Source of the DNA: Alphaproteobacteria bacterium | GTDB lineage: Bacteria > Pseudomonadota > Alphaproteobacteria > TMED109 | Length of the DNA: 64,000 bases | Direction: 5' to 3' | Assembly: GCA_021296265.1 (NCBI GenBank) | Contig: JAGWAT010000006.1 | Coordinates: 1,840 to 65,839, forward strand | In this document: positions 53,801 through 62,696 of the stretch, piece after piece | Numbering within the stretch: the stretch's first letter is position 1 | Layout of the letters: every line of letters starts with the position of its first letter | The notes under the pieces: model-generated | Told to the model about the DNA's origin: nothing | The model's database searches: none | What the model saw: only the letters and a program-made list of their open reading frames with translations | Translations under genes and position numbers: made by a program

Positions 53801-54099
53801 TGACCCTGGAAGACGAAACCGGCGTCGTCAACATCGTGGCCTGGCCCCGAATCACCGAAAGGTTCCGCCGGGCCGTGATGACCAGCCGGCTGGCACTGGT
53901 CAGGGGACGCATTCAGCGCACCGGAAACATCGTCCATCTGGTCGCCGACAGCCTTGAGGACATCACGGGCTGGCTTTCCCTGCTGTCGGAAAACACCGTG
54001 ACGGCTGCCCGGAACCGAACACACCATGCCGCTATCCCCACGACCGCGCGCCATCCGAGGAACCAGCGTGTCATTCCGAGATCTCGAGATTTCCATTGA
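50851..54099 (+). CDS. dnaE2: Error-prone DNA polymerase DnaE2
   Basis: About 1082 residues from the ATG at 50851, which overlaps the end of imuB; the similarity proper begins at [20 protein letters not shown]. It has the PHP domain ([20 protein letters not shown]), palm motifs [20 protein letters not shown] and [20 protein letters not shown], and the fingers [10 protein letters not shown]. The second half includes [40 protein letters not shown] and an OB-fold ending. DnaE2 is a C-family polymerase dedicated to damage-induced mutagenesis, working with ImuA and ImuB. Confidence 0.95.
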   Translation: [1082 protein letters not shown]

Positions 54100-54457
54100 A
54101 CGCCGGCCACACCGAGCCCAGCTGCGTTTCGGCACAAGTCGTGTCCGGCTTGCAACACCGCGTGCCGCACGACAGGCGCAACGACGAACCCCATCGATCA
54201 AGAGCCCGAGACAGGCAGGAAACAACCCGGCGGCGCGCACGCGCCGGCAGCCACTGCACGACGCCTCGACTTATCGCCAAATCAAGCATGTACAAGCCAT
54301 TCTTCCTAGCACCGTTGACACCGACTAGAGCAAACCGAAAGATCTGGTTCCGTGGCTCAGCCGCAGCCAATCCGCCCCCTACATGATCACAAGTCGCGGG
54401 TAGGCGACGGCGCGCATCGGCTGGCTGGACGCAGGCGCAACGACGAAAAGAGAGACC
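54100..54457. other. Intergenic region after dnaE2
   Basis: 358 bases without a recognised gene, hairpin or repeat. Short frames on both strands have no motif. Confidence 0.5.
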
Positions 54458-54898
54458 ATGGCTCAACAGTTGACCGCACAACGGGTAACCCTGATTTCCC
54501 TCGGCGTCGACGATCTTGAACGATCCGGCACCTTCTACAAAGCCCTCGGCTGGCAGGCAGCGGAAGAATTGCCGGAGGTGAGATTCTATCGGCTGAAAGG
54601 CCTGATGCTTGGCCTGATCAGTATCGATGCCCTGTCGGCGGACCAAGGACAACCCAGAGCTGGCCTCGGCAAAGGGGCCATGACCTTGGCGCAGAACTAC
54701 CGCTCGCCGGCCGAAGTGGACACGGCGTTTGCCGCCGCGGTCGCGGCGGGGGCCACTGTCCTGAAGCAGCCGGACCAAGCCTATTGGGGCGGTTACTCAG
54801 GTTATTTTGCCGATCCGGATAGCCACGTCTGGGAAATTGCGCACAACCCCTTCTGGCCGCTTGATGCCGAGGGCTATCTCGCGGAAGAGCGCAGCTAG
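54458..54898 (+). CDS. VOC family protein
   Basis: 146 residues of a glyoxalase-like single-domain protein: QRVTLISLGVDDLERSGTFY, KALGW, LMLGLISI, and GYSGYFADPDSHVWEIAHNP. Two modules of the vicinal oxygen chelate fold are present. The His/Glu positions are near those of metal-binding VOC enzymes, but function cannot be assigned. GAGAGA lies before the ATG. It stands alone, 358 bases after dnaE2, which argues against SOS co-regulation. Confidence 0.88.
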   Translation: MAQQLTAQRVTLISLGVDDLERSGTFYKALGWQAAEELPEVRFYRLKGLMLGLISIDALSADQGQPRAGLGKGAMTLAQNYRSPAEVDTAFAAAVAAGATVLKQPDQAYWGGYSGYFADPDSHVWEIAHNPFWPLDAEGYLAEERS

Positions 54899-55561
54899 CG
54901 AAAGGTGATCGTGTGCCAGCTGCGGAAACCAAGATGCGTTCGGGCGCTCTGTCTGCAGTGATTCGTCGCACACCCCACGCAACCACGGGCAGTCAACTCC
55001 TCCGGTCAGGAGAAATTTCAGACTTCCCCGTTCATCCCTGCTCGACAACCGATTTCTTCGCGTCCTCGAATAGAAGCGGCTAGGCGGGCCGTGATCGCCC
55101 GCCTCGGGTTCCGACCGGGCGCTGCGACCTCTGAGATCGACATTCGCGGCCGGCAAGCGGCGACATGCCGCCCCTACCCTCACGACCGACCCGATGCAGA
55201 ATGGCGCCACATTACAAACGAGTGTCGCATCGGTTTTGCTCTGGCCGATACCGGTCGTGCGCACCAGGTGGGTCCATCGACCGTGATCTTCCGCAACGGT
55301 TTCGACTGCAGGCGGCCTTCCGGAACCCAGTGCTGACTCGATCGCGGCGCTGATCTCGTCGGCCCGCGTCACACCAACGCCGGCAGAATTGCAATGTTCC
55401 GGCGTGACTTCACGATCAGAAGGTGATGCTTGCGACCATCGACGGATGAACCGGGAGCAACCCGGCGGTTGACCCGTTGTGCTCCCCGTCCACATGCGCC
55501 GCGGGGACACCTCAACCGCTTCCCGCGCCATGTGCACCGACGGCTTCAGATTTTCTGGACT
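54899..55561. other. Intergenic region before the NCS2 permease
   Basis: 663 bases without a supportable gene. Frames on both strands are long because of high GC but lack motifs. The permease frame extends into it, yet the extension has Arg/Pro/His-rich, non-conserved content. I see no repeat or tRNA. Confidence 0.5.
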
Positions 55562-57373
55562 ATGTTCTCCGCTTCGGCCGGTATCCGCTATCACCGGCAT
55601 AGCAATCCCAGGTCCCTCTGGTTCGAGTTCCACTATGGCTTCAGACCCATCCGCCACGGAGTCCGCTACGAGGCCGACGAACGTCCCTCTGTCCCCCTCA
55701 CGATCGGTCTGGGCCTTCAGTACACCGTCTTGTCCATTGCCGGCGTCGTGCCGATTCCGGCGGTGCTCATCACGATCGCCGGCAAAAGTGATGCCTACCT
55801 GAACTGGGCGGTGTTCGCGGCGCTGGTGGTAAGCGGAATCGCCACAGTCGTCCAAGCCCTCCGTATCGGCAGGTTTGGGGCCGGTTACATCCTGGTGATG
55901 GGCAGCACTTCGGCCTTCCTGGCGGTCAGCGTCACGGCGCTCGAGCAAGGCGGACCAGGACTGTTAGCCACCCTGATCGTCTTCTCTTCATTCGTGCAGT
56001 TCTTTCTCGGTGCGAAGATGGCCATGCTGCGGCGGATCTTCACGCCCACCGTGGCCGGCACGGTGCTCATGCTGATCCCGATAACCATCTCGCCGATCGT
56101 CTTCCGGAAGCTCACGGACGTTCCTGATGGCGCCGCGCAACTTACCGCGCCGATCACCGCATTCGTGACTTTGGCTGCCATCATTCTGGTTGCACTGCGA
56201 TTTTCGGGCGCCTTGCGCGTCTGTGCCCCTGCCATCGGCATTATTGCAGTAGGCGTCGTCGGGATCGCGTTTGGTCTCTATGACATCGGTCGTGTGATTG
56301 ACGCTCCGTGGATCGGCCTCCCCGAATTCAGCTCCTATCCGGGCCTCGACCTGAGCTTCGATGCCACGTTCTGGTCCCTGCTTCCGGGATTCCTGATCAT
56401 TACCCTGGTCGGGGCCATGGACACGTTGGGCGATGCTATCGCGATTCAACGCGCCTCGTGGCGTCGGCCGCGAGCCATCGATTTCCGAGCGATCCAGGGG
56501 GCCATCAACGCGGACGGTCTCGGCAACCTCCTGTCCGGCCGCGGCGGGACGGTTCCCAATACAACGTACGGCAACGGTATTGCGATGACCGAGCTGACCG
56601 GTATCGCTGCCCGGTCCGTTGGGGTATGCGTCAGCATCCTGTTTGTCGCGCTGGCGTTCCTGCCGAAACCGGTTGCCGCGATCTTGGCGCTGCCGGGACC
56701 TGTCGTGGGAGCCTACTTCGCGGCAGCCATCGCCCTCTTGTTTATCTTCGGCGTGCAGATCCTCATTGAGGACGGGCTGGACTACCGAAAAAGCCTGATC
56801 GTCGGTTTCGCCTTCTCCGTGGGTCTCGCCTTCCAGTACGACATGGTCTATCCGGAACTCCAGCAGGGTGCCTGGGGCGAATTGTTGGGGCACGGCATGA
56901 CGGCAGGAGGGATCACCGCAATCCTCCTGTCCGGTTTTCTTGATCTGACCACCAGGAGGCCGACGAGGTTGCGTACCGCTCTGTCCGCAAACGCTCTGGC
57001 CGAAATTGACAAGTTTCTGTCGGACTTCGCTCAGCGGGCACAGTACGACGAGCAGATGACGGTCCGGCTGCGCGCGGCCGGTGAGGAAGCGTTGCACATC
57101 CTTCTTGGCAACGAAGCTCAGGACCAAGACCGCGAATTGCTGCTGATAGCGAGCACAGATGAACTATCCGCGGACCTTGAGTTCATTGCCAGTGGATCCG
57201 GCACAAACCTGGAGGATCAGCTCGCGATGTTGAACGAGGGCGTAACAGATATTCCGAATGAAGCAGAGACACCCCTCCGACTGTTGCGACACTATGCGAC
57301 ATCGGTGCAGCATCGCCAATACCACGACACCGACATCTTGACAGTTCGGCTGCAACCTAAGGGAACGAACTGA
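55562..57373 (+). CDS. NCS2-type xanthine/uracil permease with C-terminal ATPase-like domain
   Basis: 603 residues from the ATG at 55562. Residues up to about 465 form an NCS2/SLC23-type permease with many membrane segments (LTIGLGLQYTVLSIAGVVPI, ILVMGSTSAFLAVSVTALEQ) and the nucleobase motif region GLGNLLSGRGGTVPNTTYGN. Residues about 475-600 resemble a HATPase_c_2 domain (RLRAAGEEALHILLGN; LRLLRHYATSVQHRQYHDTD) as in anti-sigma-type kinases, but the Asp/Gly ATP motif is degenerate. This is an unusual fusion; the soluble part may sense or bind a regulator. Substrate is probably a purine or pyrimidine (inference). Confidence 0.83.
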   Translation: MFSASAGIRYHRHSNPRSLWFEFHYGFRPIRHGVRYEADERPSVPLTIGLGLQYTVLSIAGVVPIPAVLITIAGKSDAYLNWAVFAALVVSGIATVVQALRIGRFGAGYILVMGSTSAFLAVSVTALEQGGPGLLATLIVFSSFVQFFLGAKMAMLRRIFTPTVAGTVLMLIPITISPIVFRKLTDVPDGAAQLTAPITAFVTLAAIILVALRFSGALRVCAPAIGIIAVGVVGIAFGLYDIGRVIDAPWIGLPEFSSYPGLDLSFDATFWSLLPGFLIITLVGAMDTLGDAIAIQRASWRRPRAIDFRAIQGAINADGLGNLLSGRGGTVPNTTYGNGIAMTELTGIAARSVGVCVSILFVALAFLPKPVAAILALPGPVVGAYFAAAIALLFIFGVQILIEDGLDYRKSLIVGFAFSVGLAFQYDMVYPELQQGAWGELLGHGMTAGGITAILLSGFLDLTTRRPTRLRTALSANALAEIDKFLSDFAQRAQYDEQMTVRLRAAGEEALHILLGNEAQDQDRELLLIASTDELSADLEFIASGSGTNLEDQLAMLNEGVTDIPNEAETPLRLLRHYATSVQHRQYHDTDILTVRLQPKGTN

Positions 57374-57708
57374 ATCCGGGTGCGCGGATTTAGTGGTGGG
57401 CCGCAGGGGACGTGGCGGGCACTTCCATCGAAGTATCCCGCGTATCGGGCATTTCATTCCAGGGGACACTTGGGTGAAGGTAGTGCCAACACTTGCCTTC
57501 GTGGCGTGACACGCGGAGGTATCTCGCGCCTTGTGGCCAACGAGGGCAACACGCTCGTGAACACGTCGCCGGCGGTCCTGGCTGCCATCGCCGGAACATG
57601 CGGCGGAGCGGGCCAATCGGCGTGGTCGATGGCCGTCGCTACCGCCCCGCGAAGTACCAGCAACGGGACCGGCAGGTCGAGAGTCATTTGCAACTTGGGA
57701 GGGGGACG
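57374..57708. other. Intergenic region between permease and VOC gene
   Basis: 335 bases. No recognised gene, tRNA, terminator or repeat. Confidence 0.5.
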
Positions 57709-58098
57709 ATGATCAGTCGGATCGATCACGTGGTCGTCAACTGCCGTGACGTCGAAGCCATGGCAGATTGGTATGAGCGGGTGTTGGGGTTCGAACGAGA
57801 GGAATTCTTCGGCCCAATTCGACGGATCGCGCTCAAGTTTGGCCAGCAAAAGATCAATCTACGTCCAAGCGGGGCAAGCAGCTGGATGACAGGGGAGGTC
57901 GATCCGCCGGGCGCACTGGATCTGTGCTTCATCACGGACGGCCCCATCGGTGCCGCCATTGAGCGTTTGGGCATACAGGGCATCGACATCATCCACGGCC
58001 CCGTCGCCCAGAGGGGAGCCTTGGGGGAGATGACCTCAGTCTACTTCCGCGACCCGGAGGGCAATTTGCTCGAGATTGCTTCTTACGGAACGAATTAG
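57709..58098 (+). CDS. VOC family protein (glyoxalase/dioxygenase superfamily)
   Basis: 129 residues from the ATG at 57709, preceded by GGAGGGGGA. SRIDHVVVNCRDVEAMADWY, ERVLGFEREE, RIALKFGQQKINLRP, LDLCFITD and VYFRDPEGNLLEIASYGTN are typical of single-domain VOC proteins; His and terminal Glu are the usual metal ligands. The open frame extends upstream but without conservation. It is a different gene from the VOC protein at 54458 (low similarity). Confidence 0.9.
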   Translation: MISRIDHVVVNCRDVEAMADWYERVLGFEREEFFGPIRRIALKFGQQKINLRPSGASSWMTGEVDPPGALDLCFITDGPIGAAIERLGIQGIDIIHGPVAQRGALGEMTSVYFRDPEGNLLEIASYGTN

Positions 58099-58253
58099 CC
58101 GTCCAGGCGTCAAGCTATTGCCCTGGTCCTGGACAGGGCCTCCCTGCCATTGCCTAGGGTGCAGGAATCGTGATCGTATAGCCCCTTTGGCCGAAGGCCG
58201 GCGCCACGAGAATTGCTGTGCCGGAACCTGAGCCTCGAACAAGGATGCCTTGA

Positions 58254-59012
58254 ATGTCCGAAACGAGCAGGAATTCCAGCGCCTCCCCCGAGGTGGTGCG
58301 TGATCTCGCCGCAAGCGGGACGTTGCGCGCCGCCATCAACATGTCCAACTTCCTGCTGGTGACCGGCCGGACGAGAAGCGGCGAACCAGAGGGTGTGTCG
58401 CCGGACATGGCGCGAGAATTGGCCCGTCAACTCGGTGTCCGGCTTGAATTACTGCCATACGGGACACCGGGCGAGATTGCCGACGACGCAGGAACCGGTG
58501 TCTGGGATATCGCAAACATCGGGACCGAACCAAAGCGCGCCGAAAAGATCGATTTCACAGCCGCCTATTGCGAGATACAGGCGACGTACTTGGTGCCTGC
58601 CGGCTCGCGGATCAAGGCAATCGAGGAGGTGGACCGCCTAGGGGTGCGCGTCGCGGTTTCGGCGCGCAGTGCCTACGACCTGTGGCTGGAACGCCATGTC
58701 CGGCATGCCGAACTCGTGCGCGCTGAGGGCCTGGATGCGTCACTTGAACTCTTCGTACACAAAGGTCTGGACGCCCTTGCCGGGCTGCGGCCCCGACTGG
58801 TCTCCGATGCCGAGAAGCTGCCAGGTGCCCGAATACTTGACGGCCAGTTCACCGCGGTCCAGCAAGCCATGGGATGCACGCGCGGGCGGCACGCGGGTGC
58901 AGCCTTTCTCAGGGAATTCGTGGAAACGTCGAAAGCCTCAGGGTTCGTCGCAGGCCTGATCGCGAAGCACGGCGTCCAAGGCCGCCTATCGGTCGCGCCA
59001 CTGGCCCAATAG
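58254..59012 (+). CDS. Family 3 solute-binding-like protein lacking a signal peptide
   Basis: 252 residues. The domain matches polar amino-acid-type binding proteins: LRAAINMSNFLLVTGRTRSG, EGVSPDMARELARQLGVRLE, WDIANIGTEPKRAEKIDFTA and SRIKAIEEVDRLGVRVAVSA. The N-terminus MSETSRNSSASPEVVRDLAA is polar, with no hydrophobic core or lipobox, so it is expected to remain in the cytoplasm. No permease or ATPase is adjacent. It may be a cytoplasmic binding or sensing protein, or an enzyme reusing this fold. Confidence 0.8.
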   Translation: MSETSRNSSASPEVVRDLAASGTLRAAINMSNFLLVTGRTRSGEPEGVSPDMARELARQLGVRLELLPYGTPGEIADDAGTGVWDIANIGTEPKRAEKIDFTAAYCEIQATYLVPAGSRIKAIEEVDRLGVRVAVSARSAYDLWLERHVRHAELVRAEGLDASLELFVHKGLDALAGLRPRLVSDAEKLPGARILDGQFTAVQQAMGCTRGRHAGAAFLREFVETSKASGFVAGLIAKHGVQGRLSVAPLAQ

Positions 59013-59222
59013 CCGACCACGATTCTGCCCGTCGACAGCTATGGCCGGCGGTCTCTCGAGACGCTGCTCTATCTCTGCTTCACCTGAGCGGCCGGCGGAC
59101 ACCCCGCCACAAGAGCACGAACCGCACCCGTGTGCGATTGTGACCGATTTCAACGATCTCCGGGATTCGAGGGAAGGGGCCTGCGCCGTGGTGGCTGACG
59201 CCGCCAACGCGAGACAACCGCC

Positions 59223-59849
59223 CTAATGCCGATAGACGAAGAATGTCGCATCGTGCTGGATTGCGGCCCGGGGTAGCGCCGTGACGGGTCCGGCCGTGTC
59301 GATGAGTGTCCAGAGGCCGGCGCCGGTGAGCGCATCGATCTTGGCTCTGAAGCCGCCTCCGGAAAGCGCTGCTTCCGTGCAGCAAAAGATCAGTACACCG
59401 TTTGTCGCAGTCACCCGTATGAGTTCGTTCAGCGACTCAGGCGGCGCATGGCCCGGCGTAAAGACACCGGTGCAGACGATCGCCTGGAACGTGCCGTCCC
59501 CGAAATCCAACGATTCGCCAAGGACGCGTCGACGGAGGTCCCGGTACACGCCCTTCCGAGCAGCAACCCGCAGCATTCCCTCTGAGAGATCGACCCCGAC
59601 AAGATTGGCATAACCGAGAGACGCCAGGGTCGCCCCGATGAAACCGCTGCCGCAGCCGGCGTCCAAGATCGGTGTATCCCCTTGTGCGACATGACGCCCG
59701 CACAGACCCGCCGCCAGCGGGGCATAGTTGTAGCCTCCCGACGAGACGTCGGCATCATAGCTCTCTGCCCAATCGTCGTAGATATGTCGGCTTTCTGCCG
59801 TGGAACGAGCCTCGTAGACCCGACTAAGCCAACTGTCGAGATTGCTCAC
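59223..59849 (-). CDS. Class I SAM-dependent methyltransferase
   Basis: 208 residues from a GTG at 59849 with GAGGAAA just upstream. ESRHIYDDWAESYDADVSSG is a common N-terminus of small methyltransferases; SAM motif I is ILDAGCGSGFIGATLASLGY, followed by VGVDLSEGMLRVAARKG and AIVCTGVFTPGHAPPESLNE. It ends in FFVYRH. The methyl acceptor is unknown. Convergent with the solute-binding-like gene and divergent from the enoyl-CoA hydratase. Confidence 0.9.
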   Translation of the reverse strand: MSNLDSWLSRVYEARSTAESRHIYDDWAESYDADVSSGGYNYAPLAAGLCGRHVAQGDTPILDAGCGSGFIGATLASLGYANLVGVDLSEGMLRVAARKGVYRDLRRRVLGESLDFGDGTFQAIVCTGVFTPGHAPPESLNELIRVTATNGVLIFCCTEAALSGGGFRAKIDALTGAGLWTLIDTAGPVTALPRAAIQHDATFFVYRH

Positions 59850-60374
59850 CGAGTTTCCTCCAACCGCGCCGCTTGCCTCGGCAGGCCTCCCAACCATAGA
59901 TGAGCATCGGCCCGTCTGACGACGAGCGGCTGGCGGGTAGCCTGCGCGGCGCGTGCGGGATGCACCCCGCCATGATTCTGGATTGACGCCCGCAAGCAGT
60001 ACGTGCTCAGCGCCAGCGTGGTGGTTCCGTACAGGCTGCTGGGCAAAGCCGGCGTGCTGGTCGTATCGATGCCGCCGGCATGCTCGGTCCCTGGCCACGG
60101 ACGCCGCGCCTGCATCGGGCGGGGCTATCGCCGGCGTGAATTTCTGAGCAGTTGCCCCCGGCGATGTCTGTCGGGCCCATCGGCAACCGCACGCGCAGCG
60201 ACCGCGTTCGACCAGGTCGGTCTTGGCATTCGCCGGCACCGGTACAGTGGTCGTCAGCACCGGTTGTTGTTGCGCCGGGCCGCTGGATGGATCTTGCGAC
60301 AAGCGGCCCATCCAGCGGCCAAGCTGCCCGCCATTCGGCGATCTTTCCGCCATTCGATACAAAGCGATTCCACC
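59850..60374. other. Divergent intergenic region without a gene
   Basis: 525 bases between the methyltransferase and enoyl-CoA hydratase starts. Open frames span it on both strands but their residues are Arg/Ala/Gly-rich and not conserved. Promoters for both flanking genes must be here. Confidence 0.5.
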
Positions 60375-61175
60375 ATGACTCACGAATTCGTCGCCGTCGC
60401 GCGCGAGGGTCGCGTCGCTACCGTCATGTTTGACCGGGGGAACCGGTTCAATTCGCTGTCATTGCAGGCGATCGAGGAACTGACCGCAGTGGCGCTCAGC
60501 TTCTCCGACGACCTGGAAATCTCAGCCATCGTGTTGCGTACGCCGGATGGCAGCGGTTTTTCGGCTGGGCGTGATCTCTCGGACCCTGCGATGGAGCGCC
60601 GTCGGAGCCAGCCCATGCTGGCTTGGCGGCATCTGGCCGGAGCGGGCAAGCGCCTGTGCGCCGCATGGGAAGGCTTGGAGCAATTCACGATCGCCGCCGT
60701 GGAACGCTTTGCGATCGGTGGCGGACTTGCACTGGCGGCCGCTCTCGACTTGCGCGTGATGGGCAAGGGCGCGCATTTCCGCGCCCCGGAGGTTGCGCTC
60801 GGCCTGTCAATGAGCTGGGGCACGATCCCGCGGCTCGTAGCACTGGTCGGACCAGCACGCACGAAGCAGATTCTTTGCCTTGGCAACGACCGCATCGAAT
60901 CGGCAGACGCGCTCACCTGGGGTCTGGCGCAGGAAATCGTGGACGACGGCCACGCGGCGGCAAGCGCGCTCGAGATCGCCTCGCGCGCCGCCGCTATGCC
61001 CCCGGTGCCGCTCCGCATGACCAAATCGACCGTCAATGCGGTGGCTGGCGCACTTGCCGGCGCCGCCATTCATATGGACACCGAAGAGGTCATGCTGACG
61101 GAGCTGACCGAGGACTTTGCCGAAGGCGTCTCCGCCTTCCGCGAATCCCGCCCGCCACGTTTCCGGGGGACGTAG
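60375..61175 (+). CDS. Enoyl-CoA hydratase/isomerase family protein
   Basis: 266 residues from the ATG at 60375. Crotonase fold: VMFDRGNRFNSLSLQAIEEL, oxyanion loops GSGFSAGRDLSDPAM and ERFAIGGGLALAAALDLRVM, and the helix APEVALGLSMSWGTIPRLVA with the Glu of PEVALGL. It ends in SRPPRFRGT. The frame extends upstream to 60003 without conserved residues. The substrate is unknown; the first acidic catalytic residue is replaced relative to classical hydratases, so an isomerase or hydrolase role is possible. Confidence 0.9.
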   Translation: MTHEFVAVAREGRVATVMFDRGNRFNSLSLQAIEELTAVALSFSDDLEISAIVLRTPDGSGFSAGRDLSDPAMERRRSQPMLAWRHLAGAGKRLCAAWEGLEQFTIAAVERFAIGGGLALAAALDLRVMGKGAHFRAPEVALGLSMSWGTIPRLVALVGPARTKQILCLGNDRIESADALTWGLAQEIVDDGHAAASALEIASRAAAMPPVPLRMTKSTVNAVAGALAGAAIHMDTEEVMLTELTEDFAEGVSAFRESRPPRFRGT

Positions 61176-61382
61176 AAGGAGGCAGACCACAAGCGCAACG
61201 TGCGATACACCAAGGGTTCTGGCCAACCCGGACTGACGGTGCAGGGCGAAGAATTCCCACAACGCCGTGCGCCTCATCGCGCCCGGACGGTGTCCGGGCC
61301 GCTCGTCCGCTCGGCACACGCGTACCGGCTACGCGTCCGACTGCCTTATCCGGACTTCGGCCCAGTCCACGCGCGGTCTAGT

Positions 61383-61459
61383 TGGCAGGAGTGGAGGGAC
61401 TCGAACCCCCAACCCCCGGTTTTGGAGACCGGTGCTCTAGCCAATTGAGCTACACTCCT
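61383..61459 (-). tRNA. tRNA-Trp (anticodon CCA), CCA encoded
   Basis: Read on the minus strand: acceptor stem AGGAGTG/CACTCCT, D-arm GCTCAATTGGCTAGAGC, anticodon loop CTCCAAA with CCA, T-arm GGTTCGAGTCC. The 3' GCCA is encoded (61383-61386). Confidence 0.96.
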
Positions 61460-61758
61460 GAAGCCAGCGTCACCTACCTTAAGTTCCCGCGCGGCATCGT
61501 GCCAGCAGGTTTATTGCGAACCCGGCCGCGCGCGTCAATCGTCGCCCTCTCTTCGGGCCCGGGCTCGACCCAATCCATGATTCTTGCCCGCGCTGCGCCA
61601 AGCGCAGCAATCCGATCGCCGACGCAGAGCAACCCGCAGCCGAAGGCGATTAACGAATCCGGGGGGCGTCGCCACTTGCGGCTGTACCTCAAGATTTCGA
61701 GCACGCGCACCTGGCGACAGATGCTTCCACAGTGCTACGGGCCGTGTGCCGCACGCCC

Positions 61759-62403
61759 TCATTGGTCGTCCGACAGGCGATCCAAGCGCTTCTCGATGGC
61801 GGCCAGTTGCGCTCGAAGCTCCTCGATCTCCTGTTCTTTCGTTCCTGGCCGCGCACCTTCTCCTGACGGCGTGCGGGCGTCCGGAGGACTTTCCCGCCCG
61901 CCGAGCGGGGGTGTGAACAGCTGCATGGAGCGCTGAAACATCTCTGCGTTCTGCCGGCCAAACTCCACGAACTGCTGCACGGCAGCGCTGGAGGTCTCGC
62001 CGCCGAACAGACTCTGCATCTGTTCGACGACCTGCTTCTGATTGGCAGCGAAGGCATCGATGCTGTGTTCTACGTAGGATCGGAACTGTGGACCGAAACC
62101 GGCGTCGTAAGCCTGCAAGACCTGCCGCAGGTAGTTCAGGGGCAGCATGTTGTGCCCCTTGGTCTCCTCCTCGGAAATGATCTGGGCGAGGACTGAGCAC
62201 GTAAGGTCCCGGCCGGACTTGGCGTCCTCCACCACAAAGGCTTCACCCTGCTTGACCATGGTGTGGAGGTCGTCCAGCGTCACGAAACTCGCGGTAGCGG
62301 TGTTGTAGAGACGCCGATTGACGTACTTCCGAATGACCGTGGGCTGGACGTCGCCCGATGCTTCCGTCGCCGCGGTCCCCGCCGATTCGTTTCCTTGGGG
62401 CAT
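61759..62403 (-). CDS. phaR: Polyhydroxyalkanoate synthesis repressor PhaR
   Basis: 214 residues from the ATG at 62403. The N-terminal PHB/PHA accumulation regulator domain reads VIRKYVNRRLYNTATASFVT, LDDLHTMVKQGEAFVVEDAK, SGRDLTCSVLAQIISEEETK, then NMLPLNYLRQVLQAYDAGFG. The C-terminal tail is a coiled coil (QEIEELRAQLAAIEKRLDRL). PhaR represses phasin and itself and binds PHA granules. It faces phaP across a promoter region with inverted TGC/GCA repeats. Confidence 0.93.
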   Translation of the reverse strand: MPQGNESAGTAATEASGDVQPTVIRKYVNRRLYNTATASFVTLDDLHTMVKQGEAFVVEDAKSGRDLTCSVLAQIISEEETKGHNMLPLNYLRQVLQAYDAGFGPQFRSYVEHSIDAFAANQKQVVEQMQSLFGGETSSAAVQQFVEFGRQNAEMFQRSMQLFTPPLGGRESPPDARTPSGEGARPGTKEQEIEELRAQLAAIEKRLDRLSDDQ

Positions 62404-62644
62404 GCAAGGCTCCGGGGGGGGGCCACGGCGAGACGAGGCGATTGTATTATGCACTGCAGAACCTGTCCGCGGCAACCAAAACACGTTCAACGCACCGGGG
62501 GCAGTGGTTCGGCGCGCTGTCCCGCAGCCGTTACCCGACCGCGAGAGTTTCCGATATCGGCTGACTGGTCAATGGCTTGAGTCAGTTGATTCCAGGTCAG
62601 ACGACGGTCGAACCGAACCGCCCTTCCGTTCGTGAGGCAACACA

Positions 62645-62655
62645 TTGCAGTGCAA
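62645..62655. promoter_or_regulatory. Candidate PhaR operator 1
   Basis: TTGCAGTGCAA, a perfect palindrome around a central G, 11 bases upstream of the -35 element of phaP. PhaR proteins bind TGC/GCA-rich inverted repeats in other alphaproteobacteria and in betaproteobacteria. Confidence 0.5.
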
Positions 62656-62665
62656 AAAACTCCTC

Positions 62666-62694
62666 TTGACAGACAGTTCTGCTTCCCTTAAATT
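62666..62694 (+). promoter_or_regulatory. Promoter of the phasin gene
   Basis: TTGACA at 62666-62671, a 17-base spacer and TAAATT at 62689-62694. It lies about 85 bases upstream of the phaP ATG. Confidence 0.7.
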
Positions 62695-62696
62695 CT

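Noticed and set aside
59850-60374. Extended frames of the methyltransferase (to 60383) and enoyl-CoA hydratase (from 60003)
   Set aside because: The extensions overlap each other on opposite strands, are Arg/Ala-rich and show no motif; internal starts fit the protein families better.
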